Shown piece by piece: positions 35,862 to 43,972 of a stretch of 64,000 bases of DNA. The notes under the pieces were generated by a model. The model ran no database searches, was not told where the DNA came from, and saw nothing but the letters and a program-made list of their open reading frames with translations. This DNA is from DATEDA01 sp963744255. GTDB taxonomy: Bacteria > Pseudomonadota > Gammaproteobacteria > Burkholderiales > SG8-39. The DNA lies in assembly GCA_963744255.1 (NCBI GenBank), contig CAVUSZ010000042.1:79883-143882 (forward strand). Direction: 5' to 3'. The position numbers were made by a program, and so were the translations under genes. The number at the start of each line of letters is the position of its first letter. Position 1 is the first letter of the stretch.

Positions 35862-37277
35862 ATGGGAGCAAAGTTCAAGCAGGCAGGCCTGGTGCTGGTC
35901 GGAGTGCTGGCGGGGGTCATGCTGTCGCTCAATTTCTCGGCGGTCGCGCAACGCGAGGCCGCCAAGTTCCCGCTTCCCGTGGACGAGCTCCGCGCGTTCG
36001 CCGAGGTGTTCGGCTCGATCAAGGCGAACTACGTCGAGACCGTCGAGGACAAGAAGCTCATCACCGAGGCTATCAACGGCATGCTGACCGGCCTCGACCC
36101 GCATTCGGCCTACCTCGACCAGGAGGCGTTCAAGGAGCTGCAGGTCGGCACCCAGGGCGAGTTCGGCGGCCTCGGCATCGAGGTCGGCATGGAGGACGGC
36201 TTCGTCAAGGTCGTGTCACCGATCGAGGACACGCCTGCGTTCCGCGCCGGCCTCAAGCCGGGCGACCTGATCATCAAGCTCGACGACACGCCCGTGAAGG
36301 GCATGAACCTGAACGATGCCGTCAAGCGCATGCGCGGCAAGCCGAAGAGCTCGATCCGGCTCACGATTCTCCGCAAGGGTGACTCGAAACCGTTCGAGGT
36401 GACGATCGTGCGCGACGTCATCCGCGTGCAGAGCGTGAAGTCGAAGATGCTCGAGCCGGGTTACGGCTACGTGCGGGTGGCGCAATTCCAGGAGCACACC
36501 GGCGAGAACCTGGTCAAGCACATCAACGCGCTCTACAAGGACGGCCCGCTCAAGGGTCTAGTGCTCGACCTCCGCAACGATCCGGGCGGTCTCCTCAACG
36601 GGGCGGTCGGGATCTCCGCGGCGTTTCTGCCGCCGAAGGTGACGGTGGTCTCGACCGACGGCCGCACCGAGGATGCGAAGCGCAAGTACGTCGCGAGCCC
36701 GGAGGACTACCTCCGCGGCACGCGCGACGACTATCTCCGCAGCCTCCCGGCGCAGATCAAGACGGTGCCGATGGTGGTCCTGGTGAATGCCGGCTCGGCA
36801 TCGGCATCCGAGATCGTGGCTGGCGCGCTACAGGACTACCAGCGCGCCACGGTGATCGGCACGCAGACCTTCGGCAAGGGCTCGGTGCAGACCATCATGC
36901 CGCTCGGCAACAACACCGCGATCAAGCTCACGACCGCGCGCTACTACACGCCGCACGGCCGGTCGATCCAGGCGAAGGGCATCACGCCGGACTTCGTCGT
37001 CGAGGAGCCCGGTTCCCCGGCAAGCCGGCTGCGTGAGGCCGACCTCGACAAGCACCTCGCTAACGACCGAGACAAGAGCGAGGCGCAAAAGGAGAAGGAG
37101 AGGTCCGAGGCGAAGCCGGCCGCGCCGGCGACCGACCCGAGGAACGACAAGCCGATCGAGCTGGGTGGCCCGGACGACTTCCAGCTCCAGCAGGCGATGA
37201 ACCATCTGAAGGGTCAGCCGGTGATCGCGAAGGCCGAAAAGCCCGACGAGCCGGCCAAGCGCGAGAAGAAGAACTGA
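35862..37277 (+). CDS. ctpA: S41 carboxy-terminal processing protease
   Basis: A 471-residue periplasmic serine protease from ATG 35862. A signal anchor is near residues 8-30. The PDZ domain follows at ~90-170 (GIEVGMEDGFVKVVSPIEDTPAFRAGLKPGD). The catalytic site has Ser in NAGSASASEIVAGAL near 320 and Lys in FGKGSVQT near 345. The tail is rich in Lys, Glu and Pro. Order envC-ctpA is conserved in Betaproteobacteria. Confidence 0.95.
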   Translation: MGAKFKQAGLVLVGVLAGVMLSLNFSAVAQREAAKFPLPVDELRAFAEVFGSIKANYVETVEDKKLITEAINGMLTGLDPHSAYLDQEAFKELQVGTQGEFGGLGIEVGMEDGFVKVVSPIEDTPAFRAGLKPGDLIIKLDDTPVKGMNLNDAVKRMRGKPKSSIRLTILRKGDSKPFEVTIVRDVIRVQSVKSKMLEPGYGYVRVAQFQEHTGENLVKHINALYKDGPLKGLVLDLRNDPGGLLNGAVGISAAFLPPKVTVVSTDGRTEDAKRKYVASPEDYLRGTRDDYLRSLPAQIKTVPMVVLVNAGSASASEIVAGALQDYQRATVIGTQTFGKGSVQTIMPLGNNTAIKLTTARYYTPHGRSIQAKGITPDFVVEEPGSPASRLREADLDKHLANDRDKSEAQKEKERSEAKPAAPATDPRNDKPIELGGPDDFQLQQAMNHLKGQPVIAKAEKPDEPAKREKKN

Positions 37278-37296
37278 GGCCGGGGAACCCGTCGAC

Positions 37297-37327
37297 GAGG
37301 GCCGGCTCGAGCCGGCCCTCTTGCTTT
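37297..37327 (+). terminator. Rho-independent terminator after ctpA
   Basis: A 10-bp perfect stem GAGGGCCGGC / GCCGGCCCTC with a 4-base loop TCGA, then TTGCTTT. It lies 20 bases after ctpA and just before the next gene. Confidence 0.8.
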
Positions 37328-37339
37328 CCGGGAACCGCA

Positions 37340-38089
37340 TTGAACGACGAGCAGCTCCTCCGCTACTCCCGTCACATCCTGCTGCCCGAGATCGGCATCG
37401 AGGGACAGGAGAAACTGCTTGCGGCGCATGCGCTGGTGATTGGCGCGGGCGGCCTCGGATCGCCGGCAGCGCTCTACCTCGCCTCCGCCGGGATCGGCAC
37501 GATCACGCTCGCGGACGGCGACGCGGTCGATCTCACCAATCTCCAGCGGCAGATTCTCCACACGACCGCGGCTGTCGGCCGGCCGAAAGTGGCGTCGGGC
37601 CGCGAGACGCTGACGAAGCTCAACCCGGAGACGCGCGTCGTCGCGCTCGAGGAGCGACTCGCGCCTGGGCGCCTGGACGAGATCGTTGCGCAGGCCGACG
37701 TCGTGCTCGACTGCTCGGACAACTTCGCGACCCGCCACGCCGCCAACCGCGCATCCGTGAAGCACGCGAAGCCGCTGGTGTCGGGTGCGGGCGTGCGCTT
37801 CGACGGCCAGATCAGCGTCTTCGACCTCCGGAGCGGCGCGAGTCCCTGCTACAGTTGCCTGTTCCCGGAGGATGCGCCGGTGGAGGAGGAGCGCTGCGCG
37901 GTGCTCGGCGTGTTCGCGCCGCTGGTGGGCATCATCGGCGCGACCCAGGCGGCCGAGGCGCTCAAGCTGGTCGCGGGCGCAGGTGAACCGCTCGTCGGCC
38001 GCCTGCTGCTGCTCGACGCGCTGACGATGAAGTGGCGATCGATCCGGCTACAGCGCGACCCTGCCTGCGCGGTCTGCTCGCGTCGCTAG
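37340..38089 (+). CDS. HesA/MoeB/ThiF adenylyltransferase
   Basis: A 249-residue E1-like enzyme that adenylates the C-terminus of MoaD- or ThiS-type sulfur carriers. It starts at TTG 37340 (NDEQLLRYSRHILLPEIG). The ATP loop is VIGAGGLGSPAALYLA near residue 35, catalytic Asp is in DCSDNFATRHAAN near 125, and zinc pairs are CYSC and CAVC. Neighbours do not show which carrier it serves. Confidence 0.93.
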   Translation: MNDEQLLRYSRHILLPEIGIEGQEKLLAAHALVIGAGGLGSPAALYLASAGIGTITLADGDAVDLTNLQRQILHTTAAVGRPKVASGRETLTKLNPETRVVALEERLAPGRLDEIVAQADVVLDCSDNFATRHAANRASVKHAKPLVSGAGVRFDGQISVFDLRSGASPCYSCLFPEDAPVEEERCAVLGVFAPLVGIIGATQAAEALKLVAGAGEPLVGRLLLLDALTMKWRSIRLQRDPACAVCSRR

Positions 38090-38673
38090 AGAGAGGCCAA
38101 CAGCGACCATTGCCGGTCGAAACCCTCGGCGGGCTTGCGTTTGAAACCGCTCTTCGCGAACTGGTGCCAGCGCCCGATGATGTAGCAGAGCAGGACGTTG
38201 GCATGCGGCGCGACAGCCTCGGGGCCGCCCTCGACGTCGGCCGGCACCTGGGTGGCGGCGATTCGCAGGCACTGTTTGAGCGTGGCCTCGAGCCGGTCGT
38301 GCAGCTGGTTGATCCGCGCCTGGAGCCGCGGATCCTCGTTGACCAGCGCGTCGCCGATCAGCACCCGGGTCATCCCCGGATTCTTCTCCGCAAAGCCGAG
38401 CAGCATCGCGAGGATCGCGTGCAGCTGCTTTGCGCCGTTCTCCTCCTCGGCGGTGATCTTGTTGATCAGCCCGAAGAGGCTCTCCTCGATGAATTCGATC
38501 AGGCCCTCGTACATCTGGGCCTTGCTCGCGAAATGGCGGTAGAGCGCTGCTTCGGAAACGGCCAGTCTTGCGGCGAGCGCAGCGGTCGTGATCTTCTCGC
38601 CCTTCGGATCCTGCAGCATCTCCGCCAAGGTCCGCAGGATCTGCAGTTTGCGCTCGCCGGTTCTTGTCGCCAT
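38086..38673 (-). CDS. slmA: nucleoid occlusion factor SlmA (TetR family)
   Basis: A 195-residue TetR-fold protein. The N-terminal helix-turn-helix reads KITTAALAARLAVSEAALYRHFASKAQMYEGLIEF (residues ~28-62), the SlmA form of the motif. It binds DNA sites and blocks FtsZ assembly over the nucleoid. The slmA / pyrimidine nucleotidase / argB grouping is typical of Betaproteobacteria. It overlaps the previous gene's stop by four bases, convergently. Confidence 0.92.
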   Translation of the reverse strand: MATRTGERKLQILRTLAEMLQDPKGEKITTAALAARLAVSEAALYRHFASKAQMYEGLIEFIEESLFGLINKITAEEENGAKQLHAILAMLLGFAEKNPGMTRVLIGDALVNEDPRLQARINQLHDRLEATLKQCLRIAATQVPADVEGGPEAVAPHANVLLCYIIGRWHQFAKSGFKRKPAEGFDRQWSLLASL

Positions 38674-38805
38674 GGCGCTCTCCCCTCCCCCGACCGCTTC
38701 CGGCAGGGGTGGAGAATTCTACGCCTCGGGTGAGCGCTTGCTACCGAGGTTCGCACGCCACACGGGCGCACCTGCCAACATGTCGTGCGAAAACCCGATT
38801 GCGTC

Positions 38806-39459
38806 CTAGTCGCTGCCGCGCGCGCGGCGCAGCCGCGCGACCCGCCGCGGCAACTCGCGCACCGAAGCGATCCGGGCGTCGACGTACCCGGGCGCGCGGG
38901 GTTGCCGGCTGATCCACACCGTCGCCATCCCGAGCCGCCGCGCCGCGCGAAGGTTCACCAGCATGTCATCGACCAAGACCGCGCGCTCCGGGATCACCCC
39001 CTCCGCGCGCATGAGCAACCTGAACCCCGCCAGGTCGGGCTTCGGCCGGTAGCGCGTGTGCTCGATCGTGTAGACCCCGTCGAAGAACGTCGTCAGTCCC
39101 AGGACATCGAGCACGGCGCGCGCGTAATGCGCCGGCGCGTTCGAGAACACGAGCTTCCGTCCAGGGAGCTTGCGCAGCGCTTGCAGCGCCGCGCGGTCCG
39201 CCACCACCATCCGGCGAAGCTCGGGAAACTGGTGGGTATGCCACAGGAAATGGTGCGGGTCGGTCTCGTGGTGACGCATGAGCCCGAGCAGCGTCGCCCC
39301 GTAGCGCCGCCAATACTGCTCGCGCAGCCCGGCGGCTTCCGCCTCGTCGAGCGCAAGCTGCCGCTGCACGTACTCGGTCATGCTGCGATTGATGTGCGGC
39401 ATGATGTGCGGCGCTGCGTCGTGCAGCGTGTTGTCGAGGTCGAAGATCCAGGTCAGCAT
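38806..39459 (-). CDS. pyrimidine 5'-nucleotidase, HAD family
   Basis: A 217-residue HAD phosphatase. Motif I is FDLDNTLHDA at residues 6-15, motif II VFSNAPAHYARAVL near 104, and motifs III/IV are YRPKPDL and VLVDDMLVNLRAARRLG near 165. It resembles the SDT1/pyrimidine nucleotidase branch that dephosphorylates UMP/CMP. Its place beside slmA and argB supports the call. Confidence 0.88.
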   Translation of the reverse strand: MLTWIFDLDNTLHDAAPHIMPHINRSMTEYVQRQLALDEAEAAGLREQYWRRYGATLLGLMRHHETDPHHFLWHTHQFPELRRMVVADRAALQALRKLPGRKLVFSNAPAHYARAVLDVLGLTTFFDGVYTIEHTRYRPKPDLAGFRLLMRAEGVIPERAVLVDDMLVNLRAARRLGMATVWISRQPRAPGYVDARIASVRELPRRVARLRRARGSD

Positions 39460-39476
39460 CGCACTACAATCGTCGC

Positions 39477-39956
39477 ATGCAGAAACGCGCCCGCAGCCCC
39501 CGCCTCTCGCGCTACTACACGCTCGCCCGACTCACCGATTCGGACACCGCGCGCGAGCGCGGCATCGACAACTCACCGCCACCCGAGCTGATGCGGAGCC
39601 TCCGCCTGCTCGCACGCGGGCTCGACCGGATCCGCCTGTTCCTCGGCTACCCGCTCGAGATCTCGAGCGGCTATCGCTCGCCGGCGCTCAACGCGGCGGT
39701 CGGCGGTGCGCACAACTCCCAGCATTCACAGGGCCTGGCGGCGGACTTCACCTGTCCGGGATTCGGCGCACCGCTCGCGATCGCGCGCGCGCTGCGCGGG
39801 TCTGCGATTCCCTTCGATACCATGATCCTCGAGTTCGAGGAGTGGGTCCACGTGTCGTTCACCGCGACGCCGCGGCGGCGCGTGCTGACGATCTACGACG
39901 CCAGGGAAGGCTATCTCGACGGTCTGCTCGACCGCGAGCGGCGCCCCGTCCCTTAG
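39477..39956 (+). CDS. M15 family peptidase (D-Ala-D-Ala carboxypeptidase-like)
   Basis: A 159-residue protein without a signal peptide. The zinc-binding set of the M15_3 family is visible: SGYRSPALNAAVGGAHNSQHSQG, GLAADFTC with the Asp ligand near residue 85, and EEWVHVSF with the last His near 122. Without an export signal it may be phage-endolysin-like in origin or exported another way. The stop overlaps argB convergently. Confidence 0.85.
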   Translation: MQKRARSPRLSRYYTLARLTDSDTARERGIDNSPPPELMRSLRLLARGLDRIRLFLGYPLEISSGYRSPALNAAVGGAHNSQHSQGLAADFTCPGFGAPLAIARALRGSAIPFDTMILEFEEWVHVSFTATPRRRVLTIYDAREGYLDGLLDRERRPVP

Positions 39957-40840
39957 CGCGATCGGATGAGGGTCCCGACACCCTCATCGGTGAGGATCTC
40001 GAGCAGGAGCGCGTGCTCGACGCGGCCGTCGATGATGTGGACGCTCTTCACGCCGCTGCGTGCGGCTTCGACCGCCGAGGCGATCTTCGGCAGCATGCCG
40101 CCCGACAGCGTGCCTTCGGCCACGAGCTCGTCGATCTTCCTCGGCGTGAGCCCGGTAAGGAGCTTGCCCGTGCTGTCCAGCACGCCGGGGGTATTGGTGA
40201 GGAGCACCAGCTTCTCCGCCTTCAGCACCTCGGCGAGCTTGCCGGCGACGAGATCGGCGTTGATGTTGTAGGACTCGCCGTTCCTGCCGACACCGATCGG
40301 CGCGACGACCGGGATGAATCCGCTCTCCTCGAGCGAGGAGATCACGTCCGGGTCGATCGAGTCGACCTCGCCCACCTGCCCGATGTCGAGCTTCTCTCCC
40401 GGGTTCGCATCGTTCGGCATCAGCATCTTCTTCGCCCGGATGAACGCGCCGTCCTTGCCGGTCAGCCCGACCGCCTTGCCGCCCGCCTGGTTGATCAGGG
40501 TGACGATCTCCTTGTTCACCGTCCCGCCGAGGACCATCTCGACGACGTCCATCGTCTCGGCGTCGGTGACGCGCATGCCCCGCACGAACTCGCCCTTCTT
40601 GCCGAGCCGGCCGAGCAAGCTCTCGATCTGCGGCCCGCCGCCGTGCACGACGACCGGGTTCATGCCGACGAGCTTGAGCAGCACAACGTCATGCGCGAAG
40701 CCCTTCTGCAGCGCGTCCTCGATCATCGCGTTGCCGCCGTACTTCACGACGATCGTCTTGCCGTGGAAGCGGCGGATATAGGGCAGCGCCTCGGCGAGGA
40801 TCTGTGCCTTGAGCGCGGCGGTCGAGGGAGCGACGGACAT
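39953..40840 (-). CDS. argB: acetylglutamate kinase
   Basis: A 295-residue amino-acid kinase, second step of arginine synthesis. Motifs are KTIVVKYGGNAM near residue 28, VVHGGGPQIESLLGRLG near 65, and a late GGMLPKIASAVEAARSGVKSVHIIDGR. The N-terminal extension of about 20 residues is typical of hexameric, arginine-inhibited forms. Confidence 0.96.
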   Translation of the reverse strand: MSVAPSTAALKAQILAEALPYIRRFHGKTIVVKYGGNAMIEDALQKGFAHDVVLLKLVGMNPVVVHGGGPQIESLLGRLGKKGEFVRGMRVTDAETMDVVEMVLGGTVNKEIVTLINQAGGKAVGLTGKDGAFIRAKKMLMPNDANPGEKLDIGQVGEVDSIDPDVISSLEESGFIPVVAPIGVGRNGESYNINADLVAGKLAEVLKAEKLVLLTNTPGVLDSTGKLLTGLTPRKIDELVAEGTLSGGMLPKIASAVEAARSGVKSVHIIDGRVEHALLLEILTDEGVGTLIRSR

Positions 40841-40869
40841 GGCGTGCCTGGCCGGAAGGACGGTCGATT

Positions 40870-41046
40870 CTACCTTGGGCCACCCCGGCGTCTTTGCCGG
40901 GGCAACGTGGGGACGCCGTTCGCATATCCGATCGGCGGCGCCAACTGAGCGCGACGAACCGCGCGGGACTGGAGGTTGCCAACCACGATCGTGCCCGCCG
41001 TGCCGAGCAGCGCCACGCCGGGCGCCCGGTCGATGCGCCCGGTCAT
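40870..41046 (-). CDS. 58-residue hypothetical protein behind an FNR-type promoter
   Basis: A small frame with a strong TAGGAGA ribosome site nine bases before its ATG. It begins MTGRIDRAPGVALLGTAGTIVVGN and ends in a basic tail (LPRQRRRGGPR). The first 25 residues are mildly hydrophobic. I do not recognise a family. An FNR-like box lies 115 bases upstream and a terminator-like hairpin sits between the two. It may be a real small protein or the 5' piece of a deleted gene; the many remnants nearby favour the latter. Confidence 0.4.
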   Translation of the reverse strand: MTGRIDRAPGVALLGTAGTIVVGNLQSRAVRRAQLAPPIGYANGVPTLPRQRRRGGPR

Positions 41047-41062
41047 ACTCGTTCGTCTCCTA

Positions 41063-41114
41063 GAAAAAAATCGGCGGAACGCTTTCGGTTCTTGCGAACC
41101 CGGGCAGTTCCGCC
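41063..41114 (-). terminator. leader hairpin with U-run before the 58-residue gene
   Basis: On the minus strand GGCGGAAC pairs with GTTCCGCC (8 bp), enclosing a second stem GGTTC-GCAA-GAACC with a GNRA loop. CGA and seven T follow, and only then the ribosome site of the downstream frame. The layout fits either an attenuator or the terminator of a gene that has been lost. Confidence 0.6.
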
Positions 41115-41160
41115 AAACACCAGGAGTGAACGCATATTGCCACCGCCGCCGGGGCGTTCT

Positions 41161-41174
41161 GTGATCTAGATCAA
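41161..41174. promoter_or_regulatory. FNR/CRP-type box 1
   Basis: GTGATCTAGATCAA, one mismatch to TTGAT-N4-ATCAA. A weak -10-like sequence is found about 31 bases away only toward the minus strand, pointing at the 58-residue gene. Confidence 0.65.
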
Positions 41175-41351
41175 AGGTCGTGCACGCGCCGACGCGGCCG
41201 CGCATGCCCGTGACGCCGGTATCTGCCGCAACGGAACCGGTCCGGCCCGGGATTGGGAGAATCAAGTGCGCGCGGCGAGCGTCGAAGCCTCGCCCGGAAG
41301 AAGCGCCAATGTACCGGTACGCCCCATCGCCCTTCGTCGGGAGTTAGCGCA

Positions 41352-41495
41352 ATGGTCTACGCGCCGATGAAACAGCTCCACGTCGCCGCGGTCATTACAA
41401 GCTGGACGCTGTTCTTCCTGCGCGGCGTTTGGATGATCGCCGACTCGCCGCGACTGAAGGCGCGCTGGTGGCGCACGGCTTTGAGGCATATCAAG
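41352..41495 (+). pseudogene. N-terminal remnant of a SirB-family membrane protein
   Basis: With a GGGAG site, an ATG at 41352 opens MVYAPMKQLHVAAVITSWT and then FLRGVWMIADSPRLKARWWR. This is the first helix and loop of a SirB (SirB2) protein, normally about 130 residues. After ~48 residues the likeness ends (KNAAGRPGA), yet the frame stays open into ctaA. The remaining helices have been lost by a deletion that ends close to the FNR box of ctaA. A long SirB-CtaA fusion frame from 41352 to 42659 is therefore possible, though the internal GTG start is more likely used. Confidence 0.65.
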
Positions 41496-41520
41496 AACGC
41501 CGCCGGCCGGCCGGGGGCGC

Positions 41521-41534
41521 TTGACCCGAGTCAA
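41521..41534 (+). promoter_or_regulatory. FNR/CRP-type box 2, before ctaA
   Basis: TTGACCCGAGTCAA, a perfect dyad of the TTGA-N6-TCAA type. A CAGAAT -10-like element lies 31 bases centre-to-centre downstream, the class II activator geometry. The implied start site falls on the ctaA start codon. Confidence 0.75.
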
Positions 41535-41567
41535 GGGCGGGCAGCCGACTTCCGGCAGAATCGCGCC

Positions 41568-42659
41568 GTGACGAGATCGATCGCCGCCGACGCTTCGCTC
41601 GCGGGCGCCGCCGCTCCGGCGCTGCCGGCCGCGGAGCGCACGGTCGCGACGTGGCTCCTCGTGTGCGCGCTCGCCGTCGCCGCGATGGTCGTGGTCGGGG
41701 GCGTCACCCGGCTCACCCACTCCGGGCTCTCGATCGTCGAGTGGCAGCCGCTCGTCGGCACGGTCCCGCCGCTCTCGGAGGCTGACTGGCAGACGGTGTT
41801 CGAGAAGTACCGGCAGACGCCCGAGTACCGGCTCGTCAACAAGGGCATGTCGCTCGCCGAGTTCAAGAGCATCTTCTGGTTGGAGTACTGCCATCGCCTG
41901 CTCGGCCGCGCGATCGGGATCGTGTTCCTCGTGCCGCTCCTCTGGTTCTGGTGGCGCGGCCGCATCGGCGTGCGGCTCGGCTGGAAGCTCGCCGGCGTGT
42001 TCGCGCTCGGCGGCCTGCAGGGCGCGTTGGGCTGGTACATGGTGGCCTCGGGCCTAGTGGACGAGCCGCGCGTGTCGCATCTCCGCCTCACCGCGCACCT
42101 CGGGCTCGCGTTCCTCATCCTCGGCGCGATGCTGTGGATCGCGTTCGACCTCGCGTACCCGCACCGCGAGGCGCGGCGCGCGCCCGGCCTCGCGCGGTTC
42201 TCGGGCACGATCGTCGGAATCGTCTTCCTGCAGGTGCTCGCGGGCGGGCTCGTCGCCGGGACCCGCGCCGGGAAGGCCTACAACACCTTCCCGCTGATGA
42301 ACGGACACCTCGTCCCGCCCGAAGCTTTCATGCTCGAGCCGTGGTGGCTCAACTTCTTGAACAACATGGCCACGGCGCAGCTCGACCACCGGCTGCTCGC
42401 GTGGCTGCTCCTCGCGCTCGTCCCGTGGCTGTGGTGGCGCGTCCAGCGCTCGGACGCGACCGCCCGTGCTCGGATCGCCGCGCACCTCGTGCTCGCGACC
42501 GTGGTCGCGCAGTTCGCGCTGGGGGTGGCGACGCTGCTCGCCGCCGTGCCGGTGGCGCTCGGCGCCGCGCACCAGGGGGTCGCGACGCTGGTGTTCGCGG
42601 CGGCGCTACTTCTGCGCTCACTCGTTAAGGGAACGTTGATTAGTCGTAGGGCGTCGTGA
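41568..42659 (+). CDS. ctaA: heme A synthase (COX15/CtaA), atypical class
   Basis: A 363-residue multi-helix membrane enzyme oxidising heme O to heme A, from GTG 41568. It carries VVVGGVTRLTHSGLSIVEW and the long insert (LSEADWQTVFEKYRQTPEYR...FKSIFWLEYCHRLLGR). This is the form known from Alphaproteobacteria and mitochondria, not the LSDAGLGCPDWPGCYG form usual beside betaproteobacterial ctaB. Heme ligands are in EYCHRLLGR and AQLDHRLLAW. It is the only ctaA in the window and stands 20 kb from the cox genes, under an FNR-type box. Confidence 0.9.
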   Translation: MTRSIAADASLAGAAAPALPAAERTVATWLLVCALAVAAMVVVGGVTRLTHSGLSIVEWQPLVGTVPPLSEADWQTVFEKYRQTPEYRLVNKGMSLAEFKSIFWLEYCHRLLGRAIGIVFLVPLLWFWWRGRIGVRLGWKLAGVFALGGLQGALGWYMVASGLVDEPRVSHLRLTAHLGLAFLILGAMLWIAFDLAYPHREARRAPGLARFSGTIVGIVFLQVLAGGLVAGTRAGKAYNTFPLMNGHLVPPEAFMLEPWWLNFLNNMATAQLDHRLLAWLLLALVPWLWWRVQRSDATARARIAAHLVLATVVAQFALGVATLLAAVPVALGAAHQGVATLVFAAALLLRSLVKGTLISRRAS

Positions 42660-42703
42660 AACAATGGCCGGAACGGGCGTCGACCTTGATCTCGGCGCGG
42701 ATC

Positions 42704-42717
42704 TTGATCCCGGTCAA
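42704..42717 (+). promoter_or_regulatory. FNR/CRP-type box 3, before hemerythrin gene 1
   Basis: TTGATCCCGGTCAA, a good TTGA-N6-TCAA dyad. It ends 34 bases before the ATG; class II geometry would place the transcript start at or next to the start codon. Confidence 0.75.
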
Positions 42718-42751
42718 AGTCCCGCGCAACGTAACGGTTAGCGTGGCGGGC

Positions 42752-43315
42752 ATGACTGAGCCGATCGCGATATGGCACGCGGATCACGCGCGGTTCGCCC
42801 GCCTGCTCGACCTGGTCGAACGCGAGCTCGCCGCCTTCCACACCGGCGAGCAGCCGAACTACGCGCTGCTCCTCGACGTCGTGCAATACCTCCGCCACTA
42901 TCCGGACCGCTTCCACCACCCCCGGGAGGACGTCGCCTTCGCGCGCCTCGTCGAGCGTGACGCCACCATGGCGCTGCCGGTCGCCCGGCGGCTGCAGGAG
43001 CACCGCGTCATCGCCGCGGCCGGCAAGGAGCTCCTCGCGATCGTCCAGACGATCGCCGAGGGCGCCCTGATCGAACGCTCCGCGGTCGAGGCGGCGGCGG
43101 CAACCTATCTCGTCTATTACCGCCATCACCTGGCGGCCGAAGAGCAGCACGTCGTGCCGCGTGCTGGCGAGGTGCTGACGGCGGAGGATTGGGCGGCGGT
43201 CGCCGCCGCCGCGCCACACCGCCCCGATCCGCTATTCGGGGACGAGGCCGAGGGCCGCTATCGGGAGCTGCGCCGGCAGATTGCGCTCGAGGCACGCGAG
43301 CGCGGCGCGGGCTGA
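42752..43315 (+). CDS. hemerythrin-domain (HHE) protein, copy 1
   Basis: A 187-residue cytosolic helical protein. Candidate di-iron ligands are visible: IAIWHADHARF (His9, His12), RHYPDRFHHPREDVAF near residue 55, LQEHRVI near 85 and YYRHHLAAEEQHV near 127. I start it at ATG 42752 because the copy at 44513 has the same N-terminus. HHE proteins bind O2 or NO or repair iron-sulfur clusters. The FNR-type box and nearby nnrS favour an oxygen/NO function. Confidence 0.88.
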   Translation: MTEPIAIWHADHARFARLLDLVERELAAFHTGEQPNYALLLDVVQYLRHYPDRFHHPREDVAFARLVERDATMALPVARRLQEHRVIAAAGKELLAIVQTIAEGALIERSAVEAAAATYLVYYRHHLAAEEQHVVPRAGEVLTAEDWAAVAAAAPHRPDPLFGDEAEGRYRELRRQIALEARERGAG

Positions 43316-43339
43316 TCGATCAGAGGTCGCTGCCGGTCA

Positions 43340-43804
43340 TCAGTCCCCCGCGGGCTGGTCGAGCTTCAGCTTGAGGTATTCGCCGACCAGGATCGCCGCG
43401 GGGTAATACACCTGCTCCTCGGCCTCGAGGTGCCGAGTGAGATGCTCGCAGATGCCGACGTACTCCAGCTTGGCCTCCTCCCGGGCCGCGTCCACCAGCT
43501 TCCGGATCGCCGCGGCGATCGCTTCGTGGTCGGCGAGCATCTGCTCGTACTCGACCTTCAGCCGATCGGTCATGACGGTCACGCCTCGCATCACCGGCGA
43601 GATCCTTCCCGCTATCAGATGCTGAAGCAGGCCGAGCGCGGGAAGGCCGAAGTCCTGCTCCTTCGCGACGTGGGGACGCAGCGCCTCGACGACCGCGGCC
43701 GCGGCCGCGCCCGTCTGGCCGCCCTCCTTGACCGCGCGGTCGAGCCGGTGGCGCATGAGGTCGTGCTCGCGCTGCAGGGGTTCGGGCACCTTGAAGAATT
43801 CCAT
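43340..43804 (-). CDS. hemerythrin-domain protein, different branch
   Basis: A 154-residue four-helix protein. Ligand-like motifs are LQREHDLMRHRLD near residue 13, LRPHVAKEQDFG near 45, MLADHEAIAAAI near 92 and CEHLTRHLEAEEQVYYP near 122. It shares the fold but not the detailed sequence of the two HHE copies flanking it. It has a GGAG ribosome site, and the FNR-type box at 43864 fits it with class II spacing and a 25-base leader. Presumably an O2/NO/iron-responsive protein. Confidence 0.85.
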   Translation of the reverse strand: MEFFKVPEPLQREHDLMRHRLDRAVKEGGQTGAAAAAVVEALRPHVAKEQDFGLPALGLLQHLIAGRISPVMRGVTVMTDRLKVEYEQMLADHEAIAAAIRKLVDAAREEAKLEYVGICEHLTRHLEAEEQVYYPAAILVGEYLKLKLDQPAGD

Positions 43805-43863
43805 TCGGTCCGCTCCGATCGAGTCCCGTTGGCGAAATCATGAGCGCTGCCGGACGCGCGGAC

Positions 43864-43877
43864 TTGACGAGGGTCAA
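43864..43877. promoter_or_regulatory. FNR/CRP-type box 4
   Basis: TTGACGAGGGTCAA, a TTGA-N6-TCAA dyad between the minus-strand hemerythrin gene (59 bases to its ATG) and the plus-strand cobA remnant. A usable -10-like sequence (ATGATT, 43841-43836) exists on the minus side. Confidence 0.7.
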
Positions 43878-43972
43878 ACGCGGTCCGCGCGGACGCGGCG
43901 ATGCAGATCGGCTTGTTGATTGTCCACAGCTCCTGCACGTCCTTGAGCGCGACGACGAACCTCTTGCGCGGC

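Noticed and set aside
43615..43938. Minus-strand frame reading KDVQELWTINKPICIAA near 43930
   Set aside because: Looks almost protein-like but overlaps the hemerythrin gene and FNR box, has no recognised family and no ribosome site; it may be debris from the cobA deletion.
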